Part shown: piece by piece, positions 1 through 5,732 of the stretch
How positions within the stretch are numbered: the stretch's first letter is position 1
How the letters are laid out: each line of letters opens with the position of its first letter
From: an uncultured Oxalobacteraceae bacterium
GTDB lineage: Bacteria; Pseudomonadota; Gammaproteobacteria; Burkholderiales; Burkholderiaceae
NCBI GenBank assembly: GCA_946478765.1
Contig: CAMLDH010000099.1
Coordinates: 1 to 10,962, forward strand
Length of the DNA stretch: 10,962 bases
Direction: 5' to 3'
Translations under genes and position numbers: made by a program
The notes under the pieces: model-generated
Told to the model about the DNA's origin: nothing
The model's input: the letters and a program-made list of their open reading frames with translations, nothing else
Database searches by the model: none

Positions 1-48
1 CGACCACCGAGATCTACACTCTTTCCCTACACGACGCTCTTCCGATCT
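1..48. other. Illumina P5/TruSeq adapter remnant (not genomic)
   Basis: Bases 1-19 read CGACCACCGAGATCTACAC, the end of the Illumina P5 flow-cell sequence. Bases 20-48 continue without a break into the standard TruSeq read-1 primer, which starts TCTTTCCCTACACGACG and ends CTCTTCCGATCT. Genomic sequence resumes at base 49, in the middle of a DUF502 reading frame. This is an untrimmed library adapter at a contig end. It carries no biology, and any gene call that starts in it or just after it is an artefact. Confidence 0.98.
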
Positions 49-636
49 GCAATCACGCTGTGGGTGCTCAACCTGATCATCGGTACCATGGATCAGTCCT
101 TGCTCCTGCTGCCGGTGCAGTGGCGGCCGGAAGCCTTGTTCGGATTCCATATTCCGGGCCTGGGCACGATCCTGACGTTGCTGATCATTTTCTTCACCGG
201 TCTGGCGACGCGCAACTTTGTGGGCAAGCAGGTCGTCTATCTGTGGGAATCCTTGCTGATCCGTATTCCCGTCGTCAACTCGATTTACTCCAGCGTCAAG
301 CAAGTGTCCGATACGCTGTTTTCGTCGTCGGGCCATGCGTTCCGTAAAGCGATGCTGGTGCAATATCCGCGCGAAGGTTCATGGACCATTGCTTTCTTGA
401 CCGGCGTGCCGGGCGGCGATGTGAAGAACCATCTGCAGGGCGATTACATCAGCGTGTATGTGCCGACCACGCCGAATCCGACCTCCGGCTTCTTCCTGAT
501 GATGCCGCGCGCAGATACGATCGAACTCGACATGAGCGTCGATGAAGCCTTGAAGTACATCGTGTCGATGGGCGTGGTCGCGCCGGAATATTTCGACAAA
601 AAATTGAACGCCGTTCCCACCGAAGCGGCGATTTAA
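49..636 (+). CDS. DUF502 family membrane protein, 5'-truncated
   Basis: The open frame runs straight from the adapter junction (first codons Ala-Ile-Thr-Leu-Trp) to TAA at 634-636, 195 residues. The GTG at codon 6 is not the true start: the residues before it fit the first membrane helix of DUF502 proteins, so about 15 N-terminal residues are missing. A second hydrophobic helix (TILTLLIIFFTGLATR, about residues 35-52) follows a Gly/Pro hinge, then a soluble C-terminal domain with the family-like stretch IPVVNSIYSSVKQ and a MPRADTIELDMSVDEALKYIVS region. DUF502 proteins resemble plant COV (continuous vascular ring) proteins. Their bacterial function is unknown, and they often sit just upstream of aspS in betaproteobacteria, as here (70-bp gap). 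Confidence 0.9.
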   Translation, partial: AITLWVLNLIIGTMDQSLLLLPVQWRPEALFGFHIPGLGTILTLLIIFFTGLATRNFVGKQVVYLWESLLIRIPVVNSIYSSVKQVSDTLFSSSGHAFRKAMLVQYPREGSWTIAFLTGVPGGDVKNHLQGDYISVYVPTTPNPTSGFFLMMPRADTIELDMSVDEALKYIVSMGVVAPEYFDKKLNAVPTEAAI

Positions 637-648
637 CACTGCGATACC

Positions 649-671
649 GGATGCGGGTAACTCTCGCATCC
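649..671 (+). other. Hairpin between the DUF502 gene and aspS
   Basis: GGATGCGGG pairs with CTCGCATCC across a 5-nt loop: nine pairs including one G-T wobble. No T-tract follows on the + strand, so it is not a standard intrinsic terminator. It could sit in the aspS leader or slow read-through from the upstream gene. Its role is unknown. Confidence 0.45.
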
Positions 672-706
672 ATGCCGAACAAAAAATCTGAAACTGGAAA
701 TTGACT

Positions 707-2512
707 ATGTCTATGCGAACTCATTACTGCGGCCTCACCACTGAGGCGCTTCTCGGCCAAACCGTCAGCCTGTGCGGCTGGGTGCATCGCCGGCGCGATC
801 ACGGCGGCGTCATCTTCATCGATCTGCGCGATCGCGAAGGCCTGGTGCAAATCGTGTGCGATCCGGATCGCGCCGACGTGTTTACCGCAGCCGAACATGT
901 GCGCAACGAGTTTTGCCTGCGCATCACCGGCGTCGTGCGCAATCGTCCGGAAGGCACGACCAATGCCAATCTCGCGTCCGGCAAGATCGAAGTGCTGTGC
1001 CAGCAACTGGAAGTGTTGAACCCCTCGGTGACGCCGCCGTTCCAGCTCGACGACGACAACCTGTCCGAAACCACGCGCCTGACGCATCGTGTGCTCGATC
1101 TGCGCCGTCCGCAAATGCAGAACAACCTGCGCCTGCGCTACAAGGTCACGATGGAAGTGCGCAAGTTCCTCGACCAGAACGGCTTCATCGATATCGAAAC
1201 GCCGATGCTGACCAAGTCCACCCCGGAAGGCGCGCGCGACTATCTGGTGCCGTCGCGCGTCAACGCCGGCAATTTCTTTGCGCTGCCGCAATCACCGCAG
1301 TTGTTCAAGCAATTGCTGATGGTCGCCAACTTCGATCGCTACTACCAGATCACCAAGTGCTTCCGCGACGAAGACCTGCGCGCCGACCGTCAACCGGAAT
1401 TCACGCAGATCGATTGCGAGACATCGTTCATGTCCGAGCAGGAAATCCGCGACATGTTCGAAGGCATGATTCGCCTGGTGTTCAAGAACACGCTCGACAT
1501 CGATTTGCCGAACCCGTTCCCGGTGATGGATTTTGCGACGGCAATGGGCATGTATGGTTCCGACAAGCCGGACATGCGCGTGAAGCTGCAATTCACCGAC
1601 CTGACGGCGGTGATGAAGGATGTCGACTTCAAGGTGTTTTCAGGTGCGGCCAACATGGAAGGCGGCCGCGTGGTCGGCTTGCGCGTACCGGGTGGCAGCG
1701 CGATGCCGCGCTCCGAAATCGACGCCTACACGCAGTTCGTCGCGATCTACGGCGCCAAGGGGCTGGCCTACATCAAGGTCAATGAAAAAGCGAAAGGCCG
1801 CGACGGCCTGCAATCGCCGATCGTCAAGAATCTGCACGATACCGCCTTGGCGCAAATCATCGAGCAAACCGGCGCCCAGGACGGCGATCTGATTTTCTTT
1901 GGCGCCGACAAGGCCAAGGTCGTCAACGATGCGATCGGCGCGCTGCGCGTGAAAATCGGCCATTCCGAATTCGGCAAGAAAAACGGCTTGTTCGAAGAAA
2001 GCTGGAAGCCGCTGTGGGTGATCGACTTCCCGATGTTCGAATACGACGAAGACAACCAGCGCTGGTCGGCCACGCATCACCCGTTCACCGCGCCGAAAGA
2101 CGGCCATGAAGACTTGATGGAAACCGATCCCGGCAAGTGCATCGCGAAAGCGTATGACATGGTGTTGAACGGTTGGGAACTGGGCGGCGGTTCGGTGCGT
2201 ATCCATCGCGCCGAGGTGCAGAGCAAGGTGTTCCGCGCGCTCAAGATCAGCGCCGAAGAGGCGCAACTCAAGTTCGGCTTCCTGCTCGATGCATTGCAAT
2301 ACGGCGCGCCACCGCACGGCGGCCTCGCGTTCGGCCTCGACCGCATTGTCACGATGATGACCGGCGCCGAATCGATCCGCGACGTGATCGCGTTCCCGAA
2401 AACCCAGCGCGCCCAATGCCTGTTGACGCAAGCGCCGTCGGAAGTGGACGAGAAACAATTGCGCGAATTGCATATCCGTTTGCGCAATGTCGAGCCGGCA
2501 GTGAAGGCGTAA
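707..2512 (+). CDS. aspS: Aspartyl-tRNA synthetase, probably non-discriminating (tRNA-Asp/tRNA-Asn)
   Basis: Class IIb synthetase charging tRNA-Asp with aspartate, 601 residues from ATG 707. I chose that start because GGAA at 696-699 lies 7 nt upstream; ATG 713 and TTG 701 are alternatives. Order: N-terminal OB-fold anticodon domain (about 1-110, [15 protein letters not shown]); catalytic core with [19 protein letters not shown] and QSPQLFKQ (from residue 195); motif 2 [14 protein letters not shown] (from 219); the bacterial GAD insertion (about 290-430); then core again with GGGSVRIH and motif 3 GLAFGLDR (539-546). His32 in RRRDHGG matches the histidine of non-discriminating AspRS such as that of Pseudomonas aeruginosa, where discriminating E. 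coli AspRS has Leu. The enzyme probably also makes Asp-tRNA-Asn for amidation by GatCAB (inference). Intact and of normal length. Confidence 0.98.
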   Translation: MSMRTHYCGLTTEALLGQTVSLCGWVHRRRDHGGVIFIDLRDREGLVQIVCDPDRADVFTAAEHVRNEFCLRITGVVRNRPEGTTNANLASGKIEVLCQQLEVLNPSVTPPFQLDDDNLSETTRLTHRVLDLRRPQMQNNLRLRYKVTMEVRKFLDQNGFIDIETPMLTKSTPEGARDYLVPSRVNAGNFFALPQSPQLFKQLLMVANFDRYYQITKCFRDEDLRADRQPEFTQIDCETSFMSEQEIRDMFEGMIRLVFKNTLDIDLPNPFPVMDFATAMGMYGSDKPDMRVKLQFTDLTAVMKDVDFKVFSGAANMEGGRVVGLRVPGGSAMPRSEIDAYTQFVAIYGAKGLAYIKVNEKAKGRDGLQSPIVKNLHDTALAQIIEQTGAQDGDLIFFGADKAKVVNDAIGALRVKIGHSEFGKKNGLFEESWKPLWVIDFPMFEYDEDNQRWSATHHPFTAPKDGHEDLMETDPGKCIAKAYDMVLNGWELGGGSVRIHRAEVQSKVFRALKISAEEAQLKFGFLLDALQYGAPPHGGLAFGLDRIVTMMTGAESIRDVIAFPKTQRAQCLLTQAPSEVDEKQLRELHIRLRNVEPAVKA

Positions 2513-2527
2513 CATCTGAGGCATTGC

Positions 2528-2560
2528 GGGACAGAGTTTAGCGAAGCGGTACTCTGTCCC
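2528..2560. repeat. REP-like palindrome GGGACAGAGT...ACTCTGTCCC
   Basis: A perfect 10-bp inverted repeat (GGGACAGAGT / ACTCTGTCCC) with a 13-nt loop, starting 16 nt after the aspS stop. No T-tract follows (CAACATATTA). From memory, GGGACAGAG...CTCTGTCCC palindromes recur between genes in many proteobacteria and often flank REP-associated (Y1/RAYT) transposases; no such gene is in this window. It may also act as an imperfect aspS transcription stop or mRNA 3'-end stabiliser. The repeat identity is inference until copies are counted in the genome. Confidence 0.6.
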
Positions 2561-2584
2561 CAACATATTAGAAAGAGGCACAAT

Positions 2585-2818
2585 CCTAGATTCGGCAGTT
2601 GACCGCTCACTTTCGTCTGGAGAGCCGCATGAACATTCACTTTTATTCGTTCGATAACCGTCACCGATTGGGTGAGAGCGCTACAGGCGCGATTGCACAC
2701 TTTTCCGGCCCTCTGGCGTCGTTGCTTCTCCTAGCGGAATGCAGTCCGCGTCGTCGTCGCGCCTAGCCAGAGGACCGGAAAAATGCACACTCGCACCTGT
2801 CCAACTGCCGAATCTAGG
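2585..2818. mobile_element. MITE-like element with IS1380-type terminal inverted repeats
   Basis: The ends are perfect inverted repeats: CCTAGATTCGGCAGTTG at 2585-2601 and its reverse complement at 2802-2818. Counting one further matching pair of A/T bases on each side gives 19 bp (2583-2820). The flanking pentamers are ACAAT (2580-2584) and ATAAT (2819-2823), a 4/5 match that fits an aged target-site duplication. The end CCTAGATTC is the same, from memory, as the start of the left repeat of ISEcp1, an IS1380-family element with 5-bp duplications. The interior has no convincing gene, so this would be a non-autonomous miniature element needing a transposase elsewhere. It sits between aspS and nudB and contains a second, nested inverted repeat. 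Confidence 0.75.
2698..2785. repeat. Nested inverted repeat and hairpin inside the MITE-like element
   Basis: Bases 2698-2717 (core TTTTCCGG, then CCTCTGGC) pair with 2766-2785 over 20 positions with two mismatches. The 48-base interval holds a smaller hairpin, GCGGA/TCCGC at 2734-2749, and a CGTCGTCGTCG run. The stem is asymmetrically placed in the right half of the element. It could be a leftover of an inner element, a folded RNA, or part of transposition-related structure; nothing here decides which. Confidence 0.6.
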
Positions 2819-2825
2819 ATAATCG

Positions 2826-2852
2826 AAGGCGCGGATTTCCGCGCCTTTTTTT
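2826..2852 (+). terminator. Intrinsic terminator directly in front of nudB
   Basis: AAGGCGCGG pairs perfectly with CCGCGCCTT (9 bp, loop ATTT), running into seven T residues (2846-2852). This is a textbook rho-independent terminator for + strand transcription coming from aspS or the inserted element. The T-tract ends only six bases before the nudB ATG at 2859, leaving no room for a Shine-Dalgarno site between them. Confidence 0.88.
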
Positions 2853-2858
2853 ATCAGA

Positions 2859-3368
2859 ATGAAACCACCTCATAAAATCCCGGAATCGGTACTGGTCGTT
2901 ATCTACACTGCTGCGCTTGACGTATTGCTGATTGAACGCGCCGACAAACCCGGTTACTGGCAGTCGGTAACGGGTTCGAAAGACACGCTGGATGAGCCTT
3001 TGCTGGAAACGGCAATGCGCGAAGTGGCGGAAGAGACCGGCATCATCGTTGGGAATGCGCCGGCTTCTTTGCACGCGCTTGCCCAAGCAAGCAATGCACC
3101 GCGGATCGTGCCGCAGTCCAATCTGTCGGATTGGCATCTCTCCAACCTCTATGAAATCTACCCGGTCTGGCGTCATCGTTATGCGCCAGGCATCACCAAA
3201 AATACCGAACATGTATTCGGCTTGCTGGTGCCGCGCGATATCCCGATAACGCTGGCGCCGCGCGAGCATGTGAATTATCAGTGGCTGCCTTATCGCGCTG
3301 CAGCAGACAAGTGCTTTTCGCCCTCGAATGCGGAAGCGATTTTGCAATTGCCGCAACAGCTTGCCTGA
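2859..3368 (+). CDS. nudB: Dihydroneopterin triphosphate diphosphatase (Nudix)
   Basis: This Nudix hydrolase removes pyrophosphate from 7,8-dihydroneopterin triphosphate, an early step of folate synthesis; it is cytosolic and metal-dependent. The 169-residue product aligns by eye with E. coli NudB over its length: PESVLVVIY at the N-terminus, WQSVTGS, a Nudix box at residues 39-62 (catalytic REVAEETGI at 54-62), then RHRYAPGITKNTEHVFGL, which matches the NudB-specific RHRYAPGVTRNTE region. The box has six residues instead of five between its Gly39 and Glu46, which I believe is common in betaproteobacterial NudB. The start gives the expected N-terminus, but there is no visible ribosome-binding site and a terminator lies immediately upstream. 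It probably belonged to an aspS-nudB unit before the intergenic insertion (inference). Confidence 0.93.
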   Translation: MKPPHKIPESVLVVIYTAALDVLLIERADKPGYWQSVTGSKDTLDEPLLETAMREVAEETGIIVGNAPASLHALAQASNAPRIVPQSNLSDWHLSNLYEIYPVWRHRYAPGITKNTEHVFGLLVPRDIPITLAPREHVNYQWLPYRAAADKCFSPSNAEAILQLPQQLA

Positions 3369-3460
3369 TTTGCTTATGTAACCGTCAACTCGCCGAATGC
3401 GCCGGCGGTTCCACCCAGTATTCGCTTTCCCCCGATTGCGCCCGGGACTAAAATAACCGA

Positions 3461-4252
3461 ATGAAACTTCGCATTGCCACCTATAACATCCATAAAGGGA
3501 TTTCCTCATTCGGCAGCCGTCCGCGCATTCATGCATTGAAAGAAGCCATTGCCGCAATGGAGGCCGACATCGTGTTTTTGCAGGAGGTGCAGGGCCGGCA
3601 TGACTTGCATGCGATCCGCCATGCCGCGCATTGGCCAGAACAGGGGCAGCACGATTTTCTGGCGGGCGACTCGCACCATTGTGCGTATGGCATGAATGCC
3701 GTGTACGATCACGGCCACCACGGCAATGCGCTATTGAGCAGCGTTCCGATCGTGTCGTCGCGTAATCAGGATGTATCGGATCATGCGTTCGAGCAGCGCG
3801 GAATCCTGCATTGTGTGGTGCACACGGCCAAGGGCGACGTGCATTGCTACGTGGTGCATCTCGGCTTGTTCTCGAGCGGACGAAAGCGCCAGACCGACGC
3901 GTTGATCGACGCGGTCGGCAGCTCGGCGCCCAAGGATGCGCCTGTCATCATCGCCGGCGACTTCAACGATTGGAGCGACGATTTAAGCGGCACCTTGCGC
4001 GAGCGCCTGGGCGTGACCGAGGTTTTCGATCAACAATTTTCTGCATTCGGATTCGGCTCGATTTTGCGCCAGCTGGGCATGCGCGGACCCAGGATCAAAC
4101 CAGCGCGTACCTTTCCAGCCGCGATGCCGTGGCTGCGTCTGGATCGGATTTATTTGCGCGGTTTTTCTGTGGAGTCGGCGCAGGTGCTGCATGGCGCGTC
4201 TTGGGCCAGGTTGTCGGATCACGCGCCGATTGTCGCCACGTTGCGCTTGTGA
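3461..4252 (+). CDS. ybhP: Endonuclease/exonuclease/phosphatase family protein, YbhP-like
   Basis: A 263-residue metal-dependent EEP (DNase I-like) fold protein. Visible motifs: TYNIHKG (7-13), metal-binding Glu42 in FLQEV, HHGNALLS, the histidine of VVHLGL, GDFNDW (166-171), LDRIYL (227-232) and SDHAP (252-256, catalytic Asp-His). It matches E. coli YbhP along its length (NIHKG, LQEV, GHHGNA, HLGL, GDFNDW, PARTFP, LDRIY, LSDHAP). The substrate is unknown; EEP proteins cleave nucleic acids or phosphodiester/phosphomonoester groups of lipids and metabolites. In E. coli ybhP lies beside clsB, as here, which hints at a link with phospholipid metabolism (inference). The ATG gives the family N-terminus; no strong ribosome-binding site is seen. 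The 92-bp gap before it has a TAAAAT at 3449-3454 but no good -35. Confidence 0.92.
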   Translation: MKLRIATYNIHKGISSFGSRPRIHALKEAIAAMEADIVFLQEVQGRHDLHAIRHAAHWPEQGQHDFLAGDSHHCAYGMNAVYDHGHHGNALLSSVPIVSSRNQDVSDHAFEQRGILHCVVHTAKGDVHCYVVHLGLFSSGRKRQTDALIDAVGSSAPKDAPVIIAGDFNDWSDDLSGTLRERLGVTEVFDQQFSAFGFGSILRQLGMRGPRIKPARTFPAAMPWLRLDRIYLRGFSVESAQVLHGASWARLSDHAPIVATLRL

Positions 4253-4321
4253 CTTGAGTTAGCGCAGTGTGCGAATCGGTGTAGTAAGCAATCACGCAAA
4301 ATTATTTGTGTCGTGAAAAAT

Positions 4322-4398
4322 AGAAAGGAGTAGGGTGCGCTTGCGCACCATTGCGATCCACCGCAGCATTGGTGCGCAAGCGCACCCACCTCCTTTCT
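4322..4398. repeat. 77-bp nested palindrome (REP/MITE-like) between ybhP and clsB
   Basis: Left arm 4322-4350 pairs with right arm 4370-4398 over 29 positions with two adjacent mismatches (TA at 4331-4332 against AC at 4388-4389). The loop is 19 nt. Each arm contains its own palindrome: GGTGCGCTTGCGCACC at 4334-4349 and GGTGCGCAAGCGCACC at 4371-4386. The sequence could therefore fold as one long hairpin or as two small ones. From memory, GTAGGGTGCGC...GCGCACC palindromes are dispersed repeats in many proteobacteria. There is no coding content. A transcript from ybhP into clsB would carry this stem; no T-tract follows it. Confidence 0.8.
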
Positions 4399-4442
4399 GG
4401 TTTCACTACGATTATCACGAGAATATTTTGCGCGGGTACTTA

Positions 4443-4475
4443 GTATCGGCAACGCGCTTTAATTGGCGCCGATAC
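4443..4475. promoter_or_regulatory. Inverted repeat GTATCGGC...GCCGATAC upstream of clsB
   Basis: A perfect 8-bp inverted repeat (4443-4450 and 4468-4475) with a 17-nt AT-richer centre. It ends 7 bases before the possible -10 hexamer TAAAAT (4483-4488), so it would cover the -35 region, a common position for an operator. It may equally be a hairpin without a regulatory role. No regulator is identified. Confidence 0.35.
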
Positions 4476-4482
4476 AGTAATG

Positions 4483-4488
4483 TAAAAT
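4483..4488 (+). promoter_or_regulatory. Possible clsB -10 element (TAAAAT)
   Basis: TAAAAT preceded directly by TG lies 34 bases before the clsB ATG. No good -35 hexamer is found at 16-18 bp (TTAATT at 4459-4464 is the best, spacing 18). Weak support. If real, clsB has its own promoter downstream of the large palindrome. Confidence 0.3.
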
Positions 4489-4522
4489 CAGTTATCCGTT
4501 TCTCTCAGGGTTTTCCTCTCCC

Positions 4523-5689
4523 ATGCGTTCGGTAATTTTTACCGCTCATAACAACGTCACTCTCCTTCATTGCGGCGCAGAATTTTTTCCGGCGCTGATC
4601 GCTGCCATCGATGCGGCGCAGATCGAAATCTATCTGGAGACCTATATCTTCGCCGCCGATGAAACCGGCGATGCGGTCAAGGCCGCACTGATGCGCGCGG
4701 GGCGGCGCGGCGTGCTGGTCAATGTGATTACCGATTGGCTCGGCACCGGACGCCGGCAATGCAAAGCGCTCAAGACGGCGTTGCGTGAAGCGGGCGTCCA
4801 TCACCGCAGTTTCAATCCATGGTTTCGCCGTGGCGTGGCGCGCACGCATCGCAAGATCTGCGTGGTCGATCGCGAGCTGGCCTTTCTGGGCGGCCTCAAC
4901 ATCAACCACGATTTCATTTCCGACGACGATCCCAGTGTCATATTGCCGGCGCCGCGCTGGGACTTCGCCGTCAAAGTCAGCGGACCGCTGGTCTACGAGA
5001 TTCATCTGGAAGCGGAAGCGCAATGGGCTCGTATCGGCCGGCTGAATCTGAAATTGCGCTGGGAGCTGTTTCGCATGGCGCGCTCGTCCGTGGCGAGGCC
5101 CGAAGAGGGGCCGGCGCTGGCCGGTCTTGTGGTGCGCGACAATTTGCGCAACCGGCGCACGATCCAGCGCGCCTACCTGAAAGCGCTGGGCTCGGCGCGC
5201 AAGAGCGCCATGCTCGCCAACCCCTATTTCGCGCCGGGCCGCAAGTTGCGCGTGGCGCTCGCATCTGCCGCGTCGCGTGGCGTCGAGGTGACGCTGCTGC
5301 TGGGCGTCGGACAATTCCGCATCCAGGATGCGGTCGCCCATTCGTTCTATCCCAAGCTGCTCAAGAATGGCGTGAAGATCGTGGAATACCGCAAGACGCA
5401 ATTGCACGCCAAGGTCGGGGTGGTCGATGACGATTGGGCGACGGTCGGATCGAGCAATTACGACGGCCTGAGCTTGTTCGTCAACCAGGAGGCGAACATC
5501 GTCGTCAAGGATGGCGATTTTGCGCATGCGTTGCGCGCGCAAATCGAACGCGGCGTGGCGGACGGCGTCCCAGTTGATCCGGGTGCATTCGCCAATGTGC
5601 CGTGGTATGAGCGCGCGTGGTACGGCATCGCCTATTGGTTTTACGATAGCGTGCTGCGCATCATCACGCTGGGCAGATCTGCGGAATAA
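4523..5689 (+). CDS. clsB: Cardiolipin synthase B, phospholipase D family
   Basis: Phospholipid-forming enzyme of the PLD superfamily, 388 residues, joining phosphatidyl groups into cardiolipin at the inner membrane. Two HKD motifs are complete: H109-x-K111-x4-D116 (THRKICVVD) and H295-x-K297-x4-D302 (LHAKVGVVD), each followed by the usual Gly/Ser-Asn segment (GGLNIN; GSSNYD). There is no N-terminal pair of membrane helices, unlike ClsA, which supports the ClsB class. A hydrophobic/aromatic stretch near the C-terminus (WYGIAYWFYDSVLRI) may aid membrane contact. E. coli clsB has the ybhP homolog as neighbour, as here, strengthening the assignment. The 270-bp gap from ybhP contains a palindrome and a candidate promoter. 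ATG 4523 gives the expected N-terminus, with only a weak upstream purine tract. A related PLD-type phospholipid synthase is the alternative. Confidence 0.9.
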   Translation: MRSVIFTAHNNVTLLHCGAEFFPALIAAIDAAQIEIYLETYIFAADETGDAVKAALMRAGRRGVLVNVITDWLGTGRRQCKALKTALREAGVHHRSFNPWFRRGVARTHRKICVVDRELAFLGGLNINHDFISDDDPSVILPAPRWDFAVKVSGPLVYEIHLEAEAQWARIGRLNLKLRWELFRMARSSVARPEEGPALAGLVVRDNLRNRRTIQRAYLKALGSARKSAMLANPYFAPGRKLRVALASAASRGVEVTLLLGVGQFRIQDAVAHSFYPKLLKNGVKIVEYRKTQLHAKVGVVDDDWATVGSSNYDGLSLFVNQEANIVVKDGDFAHALRAQIERGVADGVPVDPGAFANVPWYERAWYGIAYWFYDSVLRIITLGRSAE

Positions 5690-5713
5690 CGCGGCCTGCA
5701 GTTTTCTGCGCAA

Positions 5714-5725
5714 GCGATCGATCGC
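5714..5725. other. 12-bp perfect palindrome in a convergent gap
   Basis: GCGATCGATCGC lies in the 43-bp gap between the convergent ends of clsB and the GGDEF-EAL gene. No T-tract is present on either side, so a bidirectional intrinsic terminator is not supported. No other terminator is visible between these two genes. Confidence 0.3.
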
Positions 5726-5732
5726 GCAAATG

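Noticed and set aside
64..66. GTG as the start codon of the DUF502 gene
   Set aside because: The frame is open upstream to base 49, and those residues fit the first membrane helix of the family. The gene is cut by the adapter rather than starting here.
449..1291. 280-codon minus-strand frame across the DUF502 gene and aspS
   Set aside because: It overlaps two confident genes on the other strand and shows no domain or ribosome-binding site.
2528..2560. Classical rho-independent terminator for aspS
   Set aside because: The stem is good but no T-tract follows and the loop is long (13 nt), so I list it as a repeat instead.
2077..2700. Minus-strand frame reading out of the MITE-like element into aspS
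   Set aside because: Only about 120 bases lie inside the element and the rest is antisense to aspS. No transposase motif is present.
3369..3460. Terminator or promoter in the nudB-ybhP gap
   Set aside because: The GC-rich CGCCG/CGGCG pairing is short and lacks a T-tract, and TAAAAT at 3449-3454 has no usable -35. Support is too weak for either.
4322..4398. CRISPR-like repeat pair
   Set aside because: There are only two units, inverted rather than direct, with no spacers or cas genes. It is a palindrome.
4505..5713. 402-codon minus-strand frame opposite clsB
   Set aside because: It is a shadow of a gene with two complete HKD motifs. The composition is Arg/His-rich without motif or start signal.
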